Positions 1 to 6,248 of a stretch of 11,698 bases of DNA are shown in pieces. Both the position numbers and the translations under genes were made by a program. The stretch is from NCBI GenBank assembly GCA_905215225.1, contig CAJMPM010000020.1, forward strand, positions 1 to 11,698, written 5' to 3'. Every line of letters starts with the position of its first letter. Position 1 is the stretch's first letter. The notes under the pieces were generated by a model. It had not been told where the DNA came from, made no database searches, and saw nothing but the letters and a program-made list of their open reading frames with translations. The stretch is from an uncultured bacterium (GTDB taxonomy: Bacteria; Actinomycetota; Coriobacteriia; Coriobacteriales; Coriobacteriaceae).

Positions 1-62
1 TGCGCCGTGTCACGACTGGACTGCTCGCGGCCATCGGGGATTTCCGGCAGGGTGAAATTCAT
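1..62 (-). CDS. start of a possible downstream gene, cut by the window edge
   Basis: An ATG at 62-60 overlaps the TGA stop of the pseudouridine synthase fragment (ATGA overlap, typical of translational coupling) and stays open to the window edge, giving about 20 residues that begin MNFTLPEIPDG. There is no strong Shine-Dalgarno site, and the fragment is too short to recognise. It may be the next gene of the same operon, or chance, since short open frames are common in GC-rich DNA. No function can be given. Confidence 0.3.
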   Translation of the reverse strand, partial: MNFTLPEIPDGREQSSRDTA

Positions 63-412
63 TTGCCGACTAATTTGAGGAACTTCGGGGGCACGGGGAG
101 CTGGAAGTTCATGTCCTTGCGGGTGCGCGGGTGCACGAATCGCAGCGAGCGTGCGTGTAGACAGAGGCGCCCGATGGGCGAGACGGCGGCGCCGTAGCGT
201 CGGTCGCCGACGATGGGATGGCCGAGCTCGCGGCTGTGCACGCGAATCTGGTTCTTACGGCCCGTGTCAAGGGAGTACTCCACCAGGGAGCGCCCCTGCC
301 CGCGTGCCAGGACGCGGTAGCGCGGCACGGCCAGCTTGCCCTGCTCGGGGTCCTGGGTGGAGAATACCTCGCGCGCGCTCGTCTCTCCCAGGTAGCTGCG
401 AATCACGCCCTC
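59..412 (-). CDS. RluA-type pseudouridine synthase, C-terminal fragment
   Basis: This encodes the C-terminal part of an RNA pseudouridine synthase of the RluA/RluC/RluD family, which isomerises uridine to pseudouridine in rRNA or tRNA. The recognisable signature is the block GRKNQIRVHSRELGHPIVGD followed by RRYGA and a GRLCLHARSLRFVHP segment, which in this family forms the end of the catalytic fold. The catalytic-aspartate motif (HRLD..TSG in the family) lies upstream and is missing. The frame stays open leftward through EQDEGVIRSYLGE, a plausible family sequence, to about 412-421, and then runs into an unrelated plus-strand segment. About half or less of a normal protein is present, so it is non-functional as it stands. 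The call to the family is firm; the exact subfamily is not. The style resembles Bacteroidota homologues, which is an impression only. Confidence 0.85.
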   Translation of the reverse strand, partial: EGVIRSYLGETSAREVFSTQDPEQGKLAVPRYRVLARGQGRSLVEYSLDTGRKNQIRVHSRELGHPIVGDRRYGAAVSPIGRLCLHARSLRFVHPRTRKDMNFQLPVPPKFLKLVGK

Positions 413-586
413 GTCCTGCTCGACGAGAACATGCCCGGCCTCACCGGGCTCGAGACACTACAGCTCATCAACCGCGACCACCCCGAGATACCGGTCATCA
501 TGATCACCAAGTCCGAGGAGGAGAACATCATGGACCAGGCCATCGGCTCGCAGCTCGCCGACTACCTCATCACGCCCGTCAACGTC
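405..586 (+). pseudogene. porX: internal fragment of a PorX-like response regulator (receiver domain)
   Basis: In the frame starting at 410 the sequence reads LVLLDENMPGLTGLETLQLI, then a PVIMITKSEEENIMDQAIGS stretch, then ADYLITPVN. This is the middle and end of a CheY-like receiver domain: the phospho-acceptor Asp in LLDENMPG, the conserved Thr in MITKSEEE, and the Lys/Pro region, here TPVN in place of the usual KPVN. The ITKSEEE..IMDQAIGS..ADYL pattern is characteristic of PorX, the response regulator/PglZ phosphatase protein of the Bacteroidota type IX secretion system. Only about 60 residues exist, with no start, no N-terminal beta strand and no PglZ domain. It is flanked by unrelated sequence on both sides, so it is a fragment inside a mosaic. 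The receiver-domain call is very safe; PorX is recognised from memory. Confidence 0.8.
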
Positions 587-703
587 CCCTACAGCCTCGC
601 CGCCACGCTCGCAAGGGACGCCTCGCCCGATGCGGCCCAAAAGCGCATCGTCGATCCGAAGCCCGAGTTCTCCGTCAGGCTCAGCCGTCCCGCCGTCCTT
701 CTC
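587..703. other. unassigned segment between the receiver fragment and cysE
   Basis: These 117 bases match neither neighbour. The plus frame is open through both junctions and contains QKRIVDPKPEFSVRLSRPAV, ending in a hydrophobic LLVV. The minus strand has an alternative reading with good codon use that ends at a TAG at 599-597 and contains RLSLTENSGFGSTMRFWAAS. Both look partly protein-like and I cannot choose between them or name a family. It is probably a third short piece of foreign coding sequence in the mosaic. Confidence 0.5.
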
Positions 704-1147
704 GTCGTCATCGGCGAGACCACCGTCGTGGGCGACAACTGTGTGCTCTACCAGGGCGTTACGCTCGGCGGCACCGGCAAGGACACCGGCAAGCGCCACC
801 CCACCCTGGGCAACAATGTCACGGTGGGCACGGGCGCCAAGGTGCTCGGCAACATTCGCATCGGCAACAACGTCAAGATCGGCGGCAACTCAGTTGTCGT
901 CAAGGACGTGCCCGACAACTGTACCGTCGTGGGCGTGCCGGGACGCATCATCAAGCGCAACGGCTGCCGCGTGTTCGAGGAGAGCTTCGACGCCAAGCAG
1001 CACCGCGAGTACATGCCCGATGACGCCGCCGAGCAGAGTGCCCTCAACCGCCAGGGCATCACCGAGAATGCCCGCCGCGTCAAGGAACTCGAGCGAGAGG
1101 TGGCCGAGCTCAAAGCCCTCGTCGCCAAGCTCGTGGACGAACGCTAG
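704..1147 (+). CDS. cysE: serine O-acetyltransferase, C-terminal fragment
   Basis: CysE transfers acetyl from acetyl-CoA to L-serine, giving O-acetylserine for cysteine synthesis in the cytoplasm. The recognisable part begins at VVIGETTVVGDNCVLYQGVT and continues through TGKRHPTLGNNV and successive hexapeptide repeats (VGTGAKVLGNIRIGNN), which build the left-handed beta-helix. It then reaches VVGVPGRIIKRNG, the usual end of the catalytic domain. A charged, predicted coiled-coil tail follows (residues from about HREYMPDD to KLVDER). The N-terminal helical domain and the first helix coils, including the usual DHGMG just before VVIGE, are absent because unrelated sequence joins at about 704. The fragment therefore cannot start on its own. 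It is followed by a terminator and converges on the ABC operon. Family call firm. Confidence 0.9.
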   Translation, partial: VVIGETTVVGDNCVLYQGVTLGGTGKDTGKRHPTLGNNVTVGTGAKVLGNIRIGNNVKIGGNSVVVKDVPDNCTVVGVPGRIIKRNGCRVFEESFDAKQHREYMPDDAAEQSALNRQGITENARRVKELEREVAELKALVAKLVDER

Positions 1148-1183
1148 AGGCGGACGACCGCCGACAACATTGACGCCAACGCA

Positions 1184-1218
1184 AAGGCGCGCCAGAGGAT
1201 TCGCCCCCGGCGCGCCTT
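1184..1218 (+). terminator. stem-loop terminator after cysE
   Basis: A perfect 10-base inverted repeat, AAGGCGCGCC (1184-1193) and GGCGCGCCTT (1209-1218), encloses a 15-base loop and is followed by ATTTGTG. It lies 36 bases after the cysE stop. The trailing U run is weak, so termination efficiency is uncertain. Confidence 0.7.
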
Positions 1219-1225
1219 ATTTGTG

Positions 1226-1256
1226 ATGTGACAAAGGGGCTGTCCCTTTGTCACAT
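1226..1256 (-). repeat. convergent-junction palindrome, copy 1
   Basis: ATGTGACAAAGGG (1226-1238) and CCCTTTGTCACAT (1244-1256) form a perfect 13-base inverted repeat around the 5-base loop GCTGT. Read on the minus strand, it begins on the last base of the TAA stop of the ABC gene (1258-1256) and contains AAAGGGACAGCCCCTTT. This core resembles those at 6789-6823 and 10891-10927. It lies between convergent cysE and the ABC operon. It may act as a terminator or a 3'-end stabiliser, although no U tract follows on the minus strand. Confidence 0.75.
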
Positions 1257-3256
1257 TATGCGAACTGGCTCAGATAGAGGTCGGCGTAAGCGCCCTCGGC
1301 TGCGAGCAGCTCCTTATGCGTGCCCTGCTCGATAATGTTACCGTGGTCCATGACCAGAATCAGGTCGGCATCCACGATCGTCGACAGGCGATGCGCGATC
1401 ACAAAGCTCGTGCGCCCATGCATGAGAGCGTCCATGGCACGGCCGATGGCAAGCTCGGTGCGCGTATCCACGCTCGACGTCGCCTCGTCCAGGATGAGAA
1501 TCGCCGGGTTGTTGAGCAGCACGCGTGCGATGGTCAGCAGCTGACGCTGGCCCTGGCTGATGCTTTCGGCATCGTTGGCCACGCGCGTGTCATAGCCCTG
1601 CGGCATGGTGCGCACAAAGAAGTCGACCTGCGCGGCGCGTGCGGCCGCCACGATCTCCTCGCGCGTCGCCTCGGGGCAGCCGTAGGCGATGTTTTCGGCA
1701 ATCGTGCCATCGAACAGCCAGGCGTCCTGCAGCACCATGCCAAACTGCTGCCGTAGCTCGCCGCGGTCCATGCGGCTCGTATCCACGCCGTCGAGCGTAA
1801 TACGCCCGCCGTCAATCTCGTAAAAGCGCATGAGCAGGTTGATGAGCGTCGTCTTGCCCGCGCCCGTGGTTCCCACCACGGCAATCTTCTGGCCCGGCTC
1901 GGCGGTAAACGACACGTCGTGCATAAGCGGCTTGTCGGGCGAATAACCAAAGCGCACGTGCTCAAAGGAGACGCGACCCTCAACGCGACCCGGCAGCTTG
2001 GCGGCCTCGTCCGGCAGCGGATCGGCCTCCATCTCGGGCTCATCGAGCAGGTCGAACACGCGCTCCGCACTCGCCAACGCGCTCTGCAGCGAGTTGAAGG
2101 TAAACGACAGCTGCGTCATGGGCTCGGATGCCTCGTAGATAAACTGGAAGAACGCCTGGAACACGCCGACGGTCATGTGGCCGGCAACCAGCATGCTGCA
2201 GCCCACAATCGCAATCACGATCTGCGCCAAACGGCCGATAAAGCGCACCGCAGGGCCGACGGCATTGATCATAAAGTCGGCCTTGGCACTCACGCGTGCC
2301 AGCTCGCCCGAGGCCTGGTGCACCTCGGCAGAACTTTGGCGTTCGCGGTTAAACGCGCGGATCACCAGACGGCCCGAATAGCCTTCCTCGACCGCACTCG
2401 TAATCTTGGACACCCACTCCTGGCGCTCGCCCGTCACATCGTGTGTGCGGCGCGAGACGACCTTCGTCACCAGCAGCGACAGTGCCGTAAAGAACAGAAA
2501 GACGAGCGTAAGCTGCACGCTGAACACGAACATCACGCTCACAGCACCAACAACCGTGCCGATCGACACGAGCAGCTGCAGCAATCCGCGCTGCATGCTC
2601 TCGGACATCTTGTCCAGGGCGTTGGGCGCGCGGCTGACGACCTCGCCGGGACGATGCGCGTCAAAATAGGCGAGCGGCAGACGGTTGAGCTTTTGCGCGA
2701 TGCGGTTGCGCAGGCGCAGATTGAGACGCTCAGCGACGCTCGACATCAAAAAGCTCTGGAGTGCGTAGAACGAGGCAGCGGCCGTCCAGATCATAAAGTA
2801 GATGAAGATGGTCCTGCCGCAGTTCTCCCAGGTGATGTTGAAGGTGGTGTCGTTGGCAAACGCCACCTGAATGTGGCCCCACAGCTCATCGATCACGCGG
2901 GCGCTATATGCCGGCGCGGCGGTGTTAAAGATGACATAGAACACAATGCTCGCGAACACGATATAGAAGCGCCAATGGTCGCCGGCAGCCTCACTCCACA
3001 GGCGGCGCACCGTCGCCCAGGTATCCCGAGGCGTCTCGTCCTCGTCTTCGTCGTCCACGTCGCGCATACGCTCTGCCTCGGCGCGGGCGCGCTCGTCCTC
3101 GGCACGTTCGTTTTCCTCGTAGAGCGCTTGGCGGCGAGCCTCGCGCTCCGCCGCCTTGGCGGCTTCGTCCAGGTCGGGCGCGACGCCCGTCTCCTCGACT
3201 GTCTCTACAACCGCAGCGCCATCGACGATGCCCTGCTTCTTGAGCTCCTCGGTCAT
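1256..3256 (-). CDS. ABC exporter half-transporter, catalytic-site subunit with charged N-terminal extension
   Basis: This is a 666-residue ABC multidrug/lipid-type exporter subunit: a transmembrane domain (about residues 95-390) fused to a nucleotide-binding domain. Visible motifs are Walker A GTTGAGKT (about 462-469), signature SQGQRQ (about 567-572), Walker B ILILDEATSSVD with catalytic Glu about 591, and the switch His in IAHRLSTI. The first about 80 residues are an unusual Glu/Ala/Arg-rich, probably coiled-coil extension ending in an acidic DVDDEDEDE run. The ATG at 3256-3254 was chosen because GGGAGG lies 8 bases upstream; a GTG at 3265 in the same frame lacks that spacing. The start sits 1 base after the partner's stop at 3258, so the two are translationally coupled. 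It pairs with the upstream half-transporter as a heterodimer, like TM287/TM288. Substrate unknown; drug or toxic-compound efflux is inferred from the MarR regulator. Confidence 0.93.
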   Translation of the reverse strand: MTEELKKQGIVDGAAVVETVEETGVAPDLDEAAKAAEREARRQALYEENERAEDERARAEAERMRDVDDEDEDETPRDTWATVRRLWSEAAGDHWRFYIVFASIVFYVIFNTAAPAYSARVIDELWGHIQVAFANDTTFNITWENCGRTIFIYFMIWTAAASFYALQSFLMSSVAERLNLRLRNRIAQKLNRLPLAYFDAHRPGEVVSRAPNALDKMSESMQRGLLQLLVSIGTVVGAVSVMFVFSVQLTLVFLFFTALSLLVTKVVSRRTHDVTGERQEWVSKITSAVEEGYSGRLVIRAFNRERQSSAEVHQASGELARVSAKADFMINAVGPAVRFIGRLAQIVIAIVGCSMLVAGHMTVGVFQAFFQFIYEASEPMTQLSFTFNSLQSALASAERVFDLLDEPEMEADPLPDEAAKLPGRVEGRVSFEHVRFGYSPDKPLMHDVSFTAEPGQKIAVVGTTGAGKTTLINLLMRFYEIDGGRITLDGVDTSRMDRGELRQQFGMVLQDAWLFDGTIAENIAYGCPEATREEIVAAARAAQVDFFVRTMPQGYDTRVANDAESISQGQRQLLTIARVLLNNPAILILDEATSSVDTRTELAIGRAMDALMHGRTSFVIAHRLSTIVDADLILVMDHGNIIEQGTHKELLAAEGAYADLYLSQFA

Positions 3257-3257
3257 G

Positions 3258-4994
3258 CTACTCACCTCCCTTCATCTGCGATTCCGCGATAGCGCGGTAC
3301 ACCTCGCAGGTTTCCATAAGCTCGTCGTGCGTGCCTAGGCCCACGATCTTGCCGTCTTTGAGCACCACGATCTGATCGGCATGCAAAATAGTCGAGATGC
3401 GCTGGGCGATGATGAGCACCGCGGCATCGCACGTCTCGTCCTGCAGCGCATGGCGCAGTGCCGCATCGGTCTTAAAGTCCAGGGCCGAAAAACTGTCATC
3501 GAAGATATATAGATCGGCATGCTTCATGAGCGCACGGGCGATGGCCAGACGCTGGCGCTGGCCGCCCGAAAAGTTCGTGCCACCCTGCGCCACCGGGGTA
3601 TCGCGCCCCTGCGGCTGATCGAGCACAAAGGTGCTCTGGGCAACCTCCAGCGCATGGAGCATGTCAGCCTCAGTCGCACCCTCGTTGCCAAAGCGCAGGT
3701 TGCTCGCCACCGTACCCGAAAACAGCCACGCCTTCTGCGGCACGTAAGCGATATGCCCGCGAATCTCACCTTGCGGAAGGTCGCGCAGGTCAACGCCGTT
3801 CAGGCGAATGGCGCCCTTCGTGGCATCGTGGAAACGCAACAAGAGCTTGGCCACCGTCGATTTGCCCGATCCCGTCGAACCCACGATCGCGGTCGTCTGG
3901 CCACGGCGACAGGCAAAGCTCAGGTTGCACAGCGTGTCCTCGTCGGCGTCGTCAAAGCGAAACGACATGTGGTCGAACACGGCCACCGCGTCGGCTCCGT
4001 CCTTTGAGTCGGACTTGCCCGCGTCGAGCGTACCCTCACCATCGACGATGCTCGGCTCAATCTCCAGCACTTGCTTTGCACGGCTTAGGCACGCCGCGGC
4101 GCGCGGAAGCGTCAGAATCACCATCTGCGCCATCATCACAAAGAACAGGATCAGGATCGCGTACTCCAGCACGGCCGAGATGCTACCGATTTGCATGGCG
4201 TGGACGCCCACGCGGTTGCCGCCCACCCACAGCACCGCCACCTCGGCGATATTCATCAAAAAGAAGCTGGAGCTGTCGAGACCCACAAACAGGTGGTTGA
4301 CCTTGATGGCATTGGCCGCGTAATCGCTAAACACCTCGTCCAGGCGCTGCTCCTCGTGGCGCTCCTTGTTAAATGCGCGGATGACGCGCACGCCCACGAT
4401 GTTCTCGCGCAGCACCACGTTCATGCGGTCGATAAAGCTCTGCAGGCGCATAAAAATCGGCGCGGCGTTAGCCACCGTAAAGACCGCCGCCACCAGCACG
4501 ATCGCAACCACCACGCCCAGCAGCGTACCCATGGCGGGATCGATGAACCAAGCAAAAATGATGCCTGCCACGGCCAAGAACGGCACCGGCAGCACCAGCT
4601 GAATCGTCTGAAGGACAGCCTGCTGAATCACGTTGATGTCGTTGAGCGAGCGCGTGATCATCGACCCCGTGCCAAAGCGCTCAAAGTCGCTGGCGGACAG
4701 CTCGAGCGACTTGTCGTACACGGCATTGCGGATATCGCAGGCCACGTTGGCGGCCAGGCGCGCCGAAAGATAGCAGCCCAGCACCGTGCCGCCGCTGGCC
4801 ATGCCGGTCGCGATAAGCATGTACAGGCCGTTGCGTAATATATAGTCGACATCACCCGTGGTAATACCGGTGTTGACCATGTTCGCCAGCATCGTGGGAA
4901 CCAACAGCGTACCGACGTTATCTATCAGCACCGCAAACAGCGTCACCGCAATCAGCCCACGATACGGCCTCATAAACCTCATTAAGAGTCGCAT
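3258..4994 (-). CDS. ABC exporter half-transporter, degenerate-site subunit
   Basis: This is a 578-residue exporter subunit with an N-terminal transmembrane domain (about 1-300) and a C-terminal nucleotide-binding domain. Walker A is GSTGSGKST (372-380) and the signature is a canonical FSGGQRQR (about 475-482). Walker B reads LYIFDDSFSALD, so Asp500 stands where catalytic Glu is expected, and the switch His is replaced by Gln531 in IIAQRISTI. Both changes mark the degenerate partner of heterodimeric ABC exporters such as TM287/TM288 and BmrC/BmrD. The canonical signature here should complete the consensus ATP site formed with the partner's Walker motifs. The start at 4994 has GAGGGG five bases upstream and overlaps the marR stop by 13 bases. 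The upstream regulator and tight coupling indicate one three-gene operon. Substrate unknown. Confidence 0.93.
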   Translation of the reverse strand: MRLLMRFMRPYRGLIAVTLFAVLIDNVGTLLVPTMLANMVNTGITTGDVDYILRNGLYMLIATGMASGGTVLGCYLSARLAANVACDIRNAVYDKSLELSASDFERFGTGSMITRSLNDINVIQQAVLQTIQLVLPVPFLAVAGIIFAWFIDPAMGTLLGVVVAIVLVAAVFTVANAAPIFMRLQSFIDRMNVVLRENIVGVRVIRAFNKERHEEQRLDEVFSDYAANAIKVNHLFVGLDSSSFFLMNIAEVAVLWVGGNRVGVHAMQIGSISAVLEYAILILFFVMMAQMVILTLPRAAACLSRAKQVLEIEPSIVDGEGTLDAGKSDSKDGADAVAVFDHMSFRFDDADEDTLCNLSFACRRGQTTAIVGSTGSGKSTVAKLLLRFHDATKGAIRLNGVDLRDLPQGEIRGHIAYVPQKAWLFSGTVASNLRFGNEGATEADMLHALEVAQSTFVLDQPQGRDTPVAQGGTNFSGGQRQRLAIARALMKHADLYIFDDSFSALDFKTDAALRHALQDETCDAAVLIIAQRISTILHADQIVVLKDGKIVGLGTHDELMETCEVYRAIAESQMKGGE

Positions 4995-5482
4995 GCGTCC
5001 CCCTCGCCCTTATCGTCAGTCTCGTTCTCGGCGGCCACTTGCCGTTTAAATGCCTCGCACTCTTCGTTAAGAACATGGGAGAACTTACCGACCAAGCGCA
5101 TGATCTCGCACTGTTCCCACGGCTCGAGCGCCTCGAATGCCTGTTGCTCGGCTTTTTGCGCCGGCAACGCGTAGCGCTTGGCAAACCGCACGCCTTCTTC
5201 GGTCAGTCGTACAACCTTGTTTTTACGACTGCCCTCGGCAAACTCCAACGTCGCAAGCCCTCGCGCCCTAAGCGTTTTAATCGCCGAATTGATGGTCTGT
5301 TTGCTGTAGAACCATTCACTCGTCAGCCGACTCACGGCAACGCTTCCGCCCGCTGCACTCGTGTCGACGAGCATCCAGTAGGCGCAGTCCGAAAGGCCGC
5401 AGGCGCGCGAGAACTCCGAATAGATATGGTCGAGTCCATTGAGCAACCGATCGAAGTCGACCAGCGTAACCGCACTATTCAT
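4982..5482 (-). CDS. MarR-family transcriptional regulator of the ABC exporter operon
   Basis: This 166-residue protein has the size and pattern of a MarR winged-helix dimeric repressor. An N-terminal helix (about 8-35) leads to the DNA-binding block: YSKQTINSAIKTLRARGLAT is the recognition-helix region, followed by the wing EFAEGSRKNKVVRLTEEG. C-terminal helices (about 105-150) would dimerise, and the last about 20 residues are acidic and probably disordered. The ATG at 5482 has a weak GGTGGG site. It is the first gene of the operon and overlaps the next by 13 bases. A near-consensus promoter with two repeats of GTCCGA(T/G)TTTTGAC lies just upstream, one of them between the -35 and -10 boxes. 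That is the usual architecture for autorepression relieved by a ligand. The ligand is unknown. Confidence 0.9.
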   Translation of the reverse strand: MNSAVTLVDFDRLLNGLDHIYSEFSRACGLSDCAYWMLVDTSAAGGSVAVSRLTSEWFYSKQTINSAIKTLRARGLATLEFAEGSRKNKVVRLTEEGVRFAKRYALPAQKAEQQAFEALEPWEQCEIMRLVGKFSHVLNEECEAFKRQVAAENETDDKGEGDACDS

Positions 5483-5498
5483 CTATCCCACCATTCAA

Positions 5499-5517
5499 TT
5501 GTCCGATTTTTGACCAA
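5499..5517. promoter_or_regulatory. operator-like repeat A, marR leader
   Basis: TTGTCCGATTTTTGACCAA. Its inner GTCCGATTTTTGAC (5501-5514) matches repeat B at 13 of 14 positions, 35 bases away. The ends TTG/CAA are dyad-symmetric but the arms are imperfect. It lies between the predicted transcription start and the marR ATG. Binding by the MarR protein is inferred. Confidence 0.6.
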
Positions 5518-5529
5518 TTATGTGTCTCT

Positions 5530-5558
5530 AGATTAGTCCGAGTTTTGACTATCGTCAA
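5530..5558 (-). promoter_or_regulatory. promoter of the marR-ABC operon
   Basis: On the minus strand, TTGACG (5558-5553) and TAATCT (5535-5530) are separated by exactly 17 bases, close to the vegetative sigma consensus. Transcription would start near 5523, about 40 bases before the marR ATG. The spacer is occupied by operator-like repeat B. Confidence 0.75.
5534..5551. promoter_or_regulatory. operator-like repeat B, inside the marR promoter
   Basis: TAGTCCGAGTTTTGACTA has perfect 5-base arms (TAGTC/GACTA) around 8 bases and fills the spacer between the -35 and -10 boxes, so a bound protein would block RNA polymerase. It is a near copy of repeat A. Confidence 0.65.
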
Positions 5559-5601
5559 CAGGCTCTCCGCAAATGCGTGCATTTTTATGGCCTATCGGCA
5601 G

Positions 5602-5637
5602 AAAAAGACCGCCGGCGCGGGGGCGGCGCCAGCGGTC
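5602..5637 (-). terminator. intrinsic terminator of the small acidic protein gene
   Basis: On the minus strand, GACCGCTGGCGC pairs with GCGCCGGCGGTC (plus-strand arms 5607-5618 and 5626-5637) as a 12-base stem with one G-U pair and a 7-base loop, followed directly by TTTTT (5606-5602). It lies 26 bases after the stop at 5664. This is a textbook rho-independent terminator. Confidence 0.9.
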
Positions 5638-5663
5638 ACGTGAAAATCGGGTTTTATTGCCTG

Positions 5664-5954
5664 TTAAGCGGCGACGGCCTCATAGACCGTAGCGCCCGAG
5701 AAGCTGTCATGCAGGCTCTTGCCGGCAATCCACGGCAGCTCGACGACCTCGCAGACCGTGTTGACCAGCTCGGAGCAGTCAGTAAAGTGGCCCTTATCGT
5801 TGAGGGCCTCGCAATCCTGAACACGCCAATAGCCATCGGTGTGCGTGATGTAGTACTCGTGATCGTTAATCGACACGAAAGCGCGCGTCTTGGAACGCAG
5901 CAGCTTCAGAAATCCTTCGAAATCGGTCTCGACGACATCTCCAGCCTGGAACAT
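5664..5954 (-). CDS. small acidic protein of unknown function (96 residues)
   Basis: I do not recognise this family. The ATG at 5954 was chosen because a perfect AGGAGGT lies 6 bases upstream and a good promoter lies just before it; the in-frame ATG at 5990 overlaps the predicted -10 box. The protein begins MFQAGDVVETDFEGFLKLLR and contains an aromatic stretch (HEYYITHTDGYWRVQDCE) and two more cysteines further on (FTDCSEL, NTVCEVV). It has no signal peptide or membrane segment, so it is probably a soluble cytoplasmic protein. The pattern of short strands with W, Y and F suggests a small beta-rich fold, but that is weak inference. The strong ribosome site, own promoter and own terminator argue that it is a real, well-expressed, monocistronic gene. 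Confidence 0.75.
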   Translation of the reverse strand: MFQAGDVVETDFEGFLKLLRSKTRAFVSINDHEYYITHTDGYWRVQDCEALNDKGHFTDCSELVNTVCEVVELPWIAGKSLHDSFSGATVYEAVAA

Positions 5955-5989
5955 GATGTTACCTCCTGGCCCGGCGCCACCACGGCGCA

Positions 5990-6018
5990 TTGATAAACGT
6001 TGGTACTCCTTTAGTAAA
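5990..6018 (-). promoter_or_regulatory. promoter of the small acidic protein gene
   Basis: On the minus strand, TTTACT (6018-6013) and TATCAA (5995-5990) are 17 bases apart. The start would be near 5983, giving a leader of about 29 bases that ends in AGGAGGT. The leader contains a short GCGCC/GGCGC hairpin (5974-5988). Confidence 0.5.
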
Positions 6019-6108
6019 ACCCTTATCAGAGGTTATGCGTTCGTCATTTAGGCAAGTGGTAAAAAACCGCAGGGTAGACGGGATAAAACGTTTAACCATC
6101 CCATTTGT

Positions 6109-6137
6109 TTGTCACATTCTGAAGGTACTTTTATGCA
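6109..6137 (+). promoter_or_regulatory. promoter of the nitroreductase gene
   Basis: TTGTCA (6109-6114) and TATGCA (6132-6137) are 17 bases apart. A start near 6144 leaves a leader of about 105 bases before the ATG at 6249. The whole divergent region 5955-6248 is locally AT-richer than its flanks, fitting promoters facing both ways. Confidence 0.5.
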
Positions 6138-6248
6138 AACCTACTTTCCCAATTGGAATCTATCCTTTTGGCCGGGCAATTGACCGTCTATCGTTTGAGC
6201 CCGACGGGTATGAACGGGGCATCTGCAACGCCACCGCAAGGAGACACC

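Noticed and set aside
585..599. Minus-strand TAGGGGACGTT resembling the core of palindrome copy 2 beside a stop codon
   Set aside because: It has no complementary arms, and the bases are explained by the receiver-fragment codons at the join; a 10-base match is weak.
218..1147. A single 309-residue receiver-acetyltransferase fusion protein
   Set aside because: The frame is open by chance across the joins: its first 60 residues are antisense to RluA, the receiver domain lacks its N-terminal half and CysE lacks its N-terminal domain. It is not a credible fusion enzyme.
1919..3292. Long plus-strand open frame (457 codons) antisense to the ABC subunit
   Set aside because: It is a shadow of a GC-rich gene: His/Arg/Ala-rich, no ribosome site, no family resemblance, while the minus strand has all ABC motifs.
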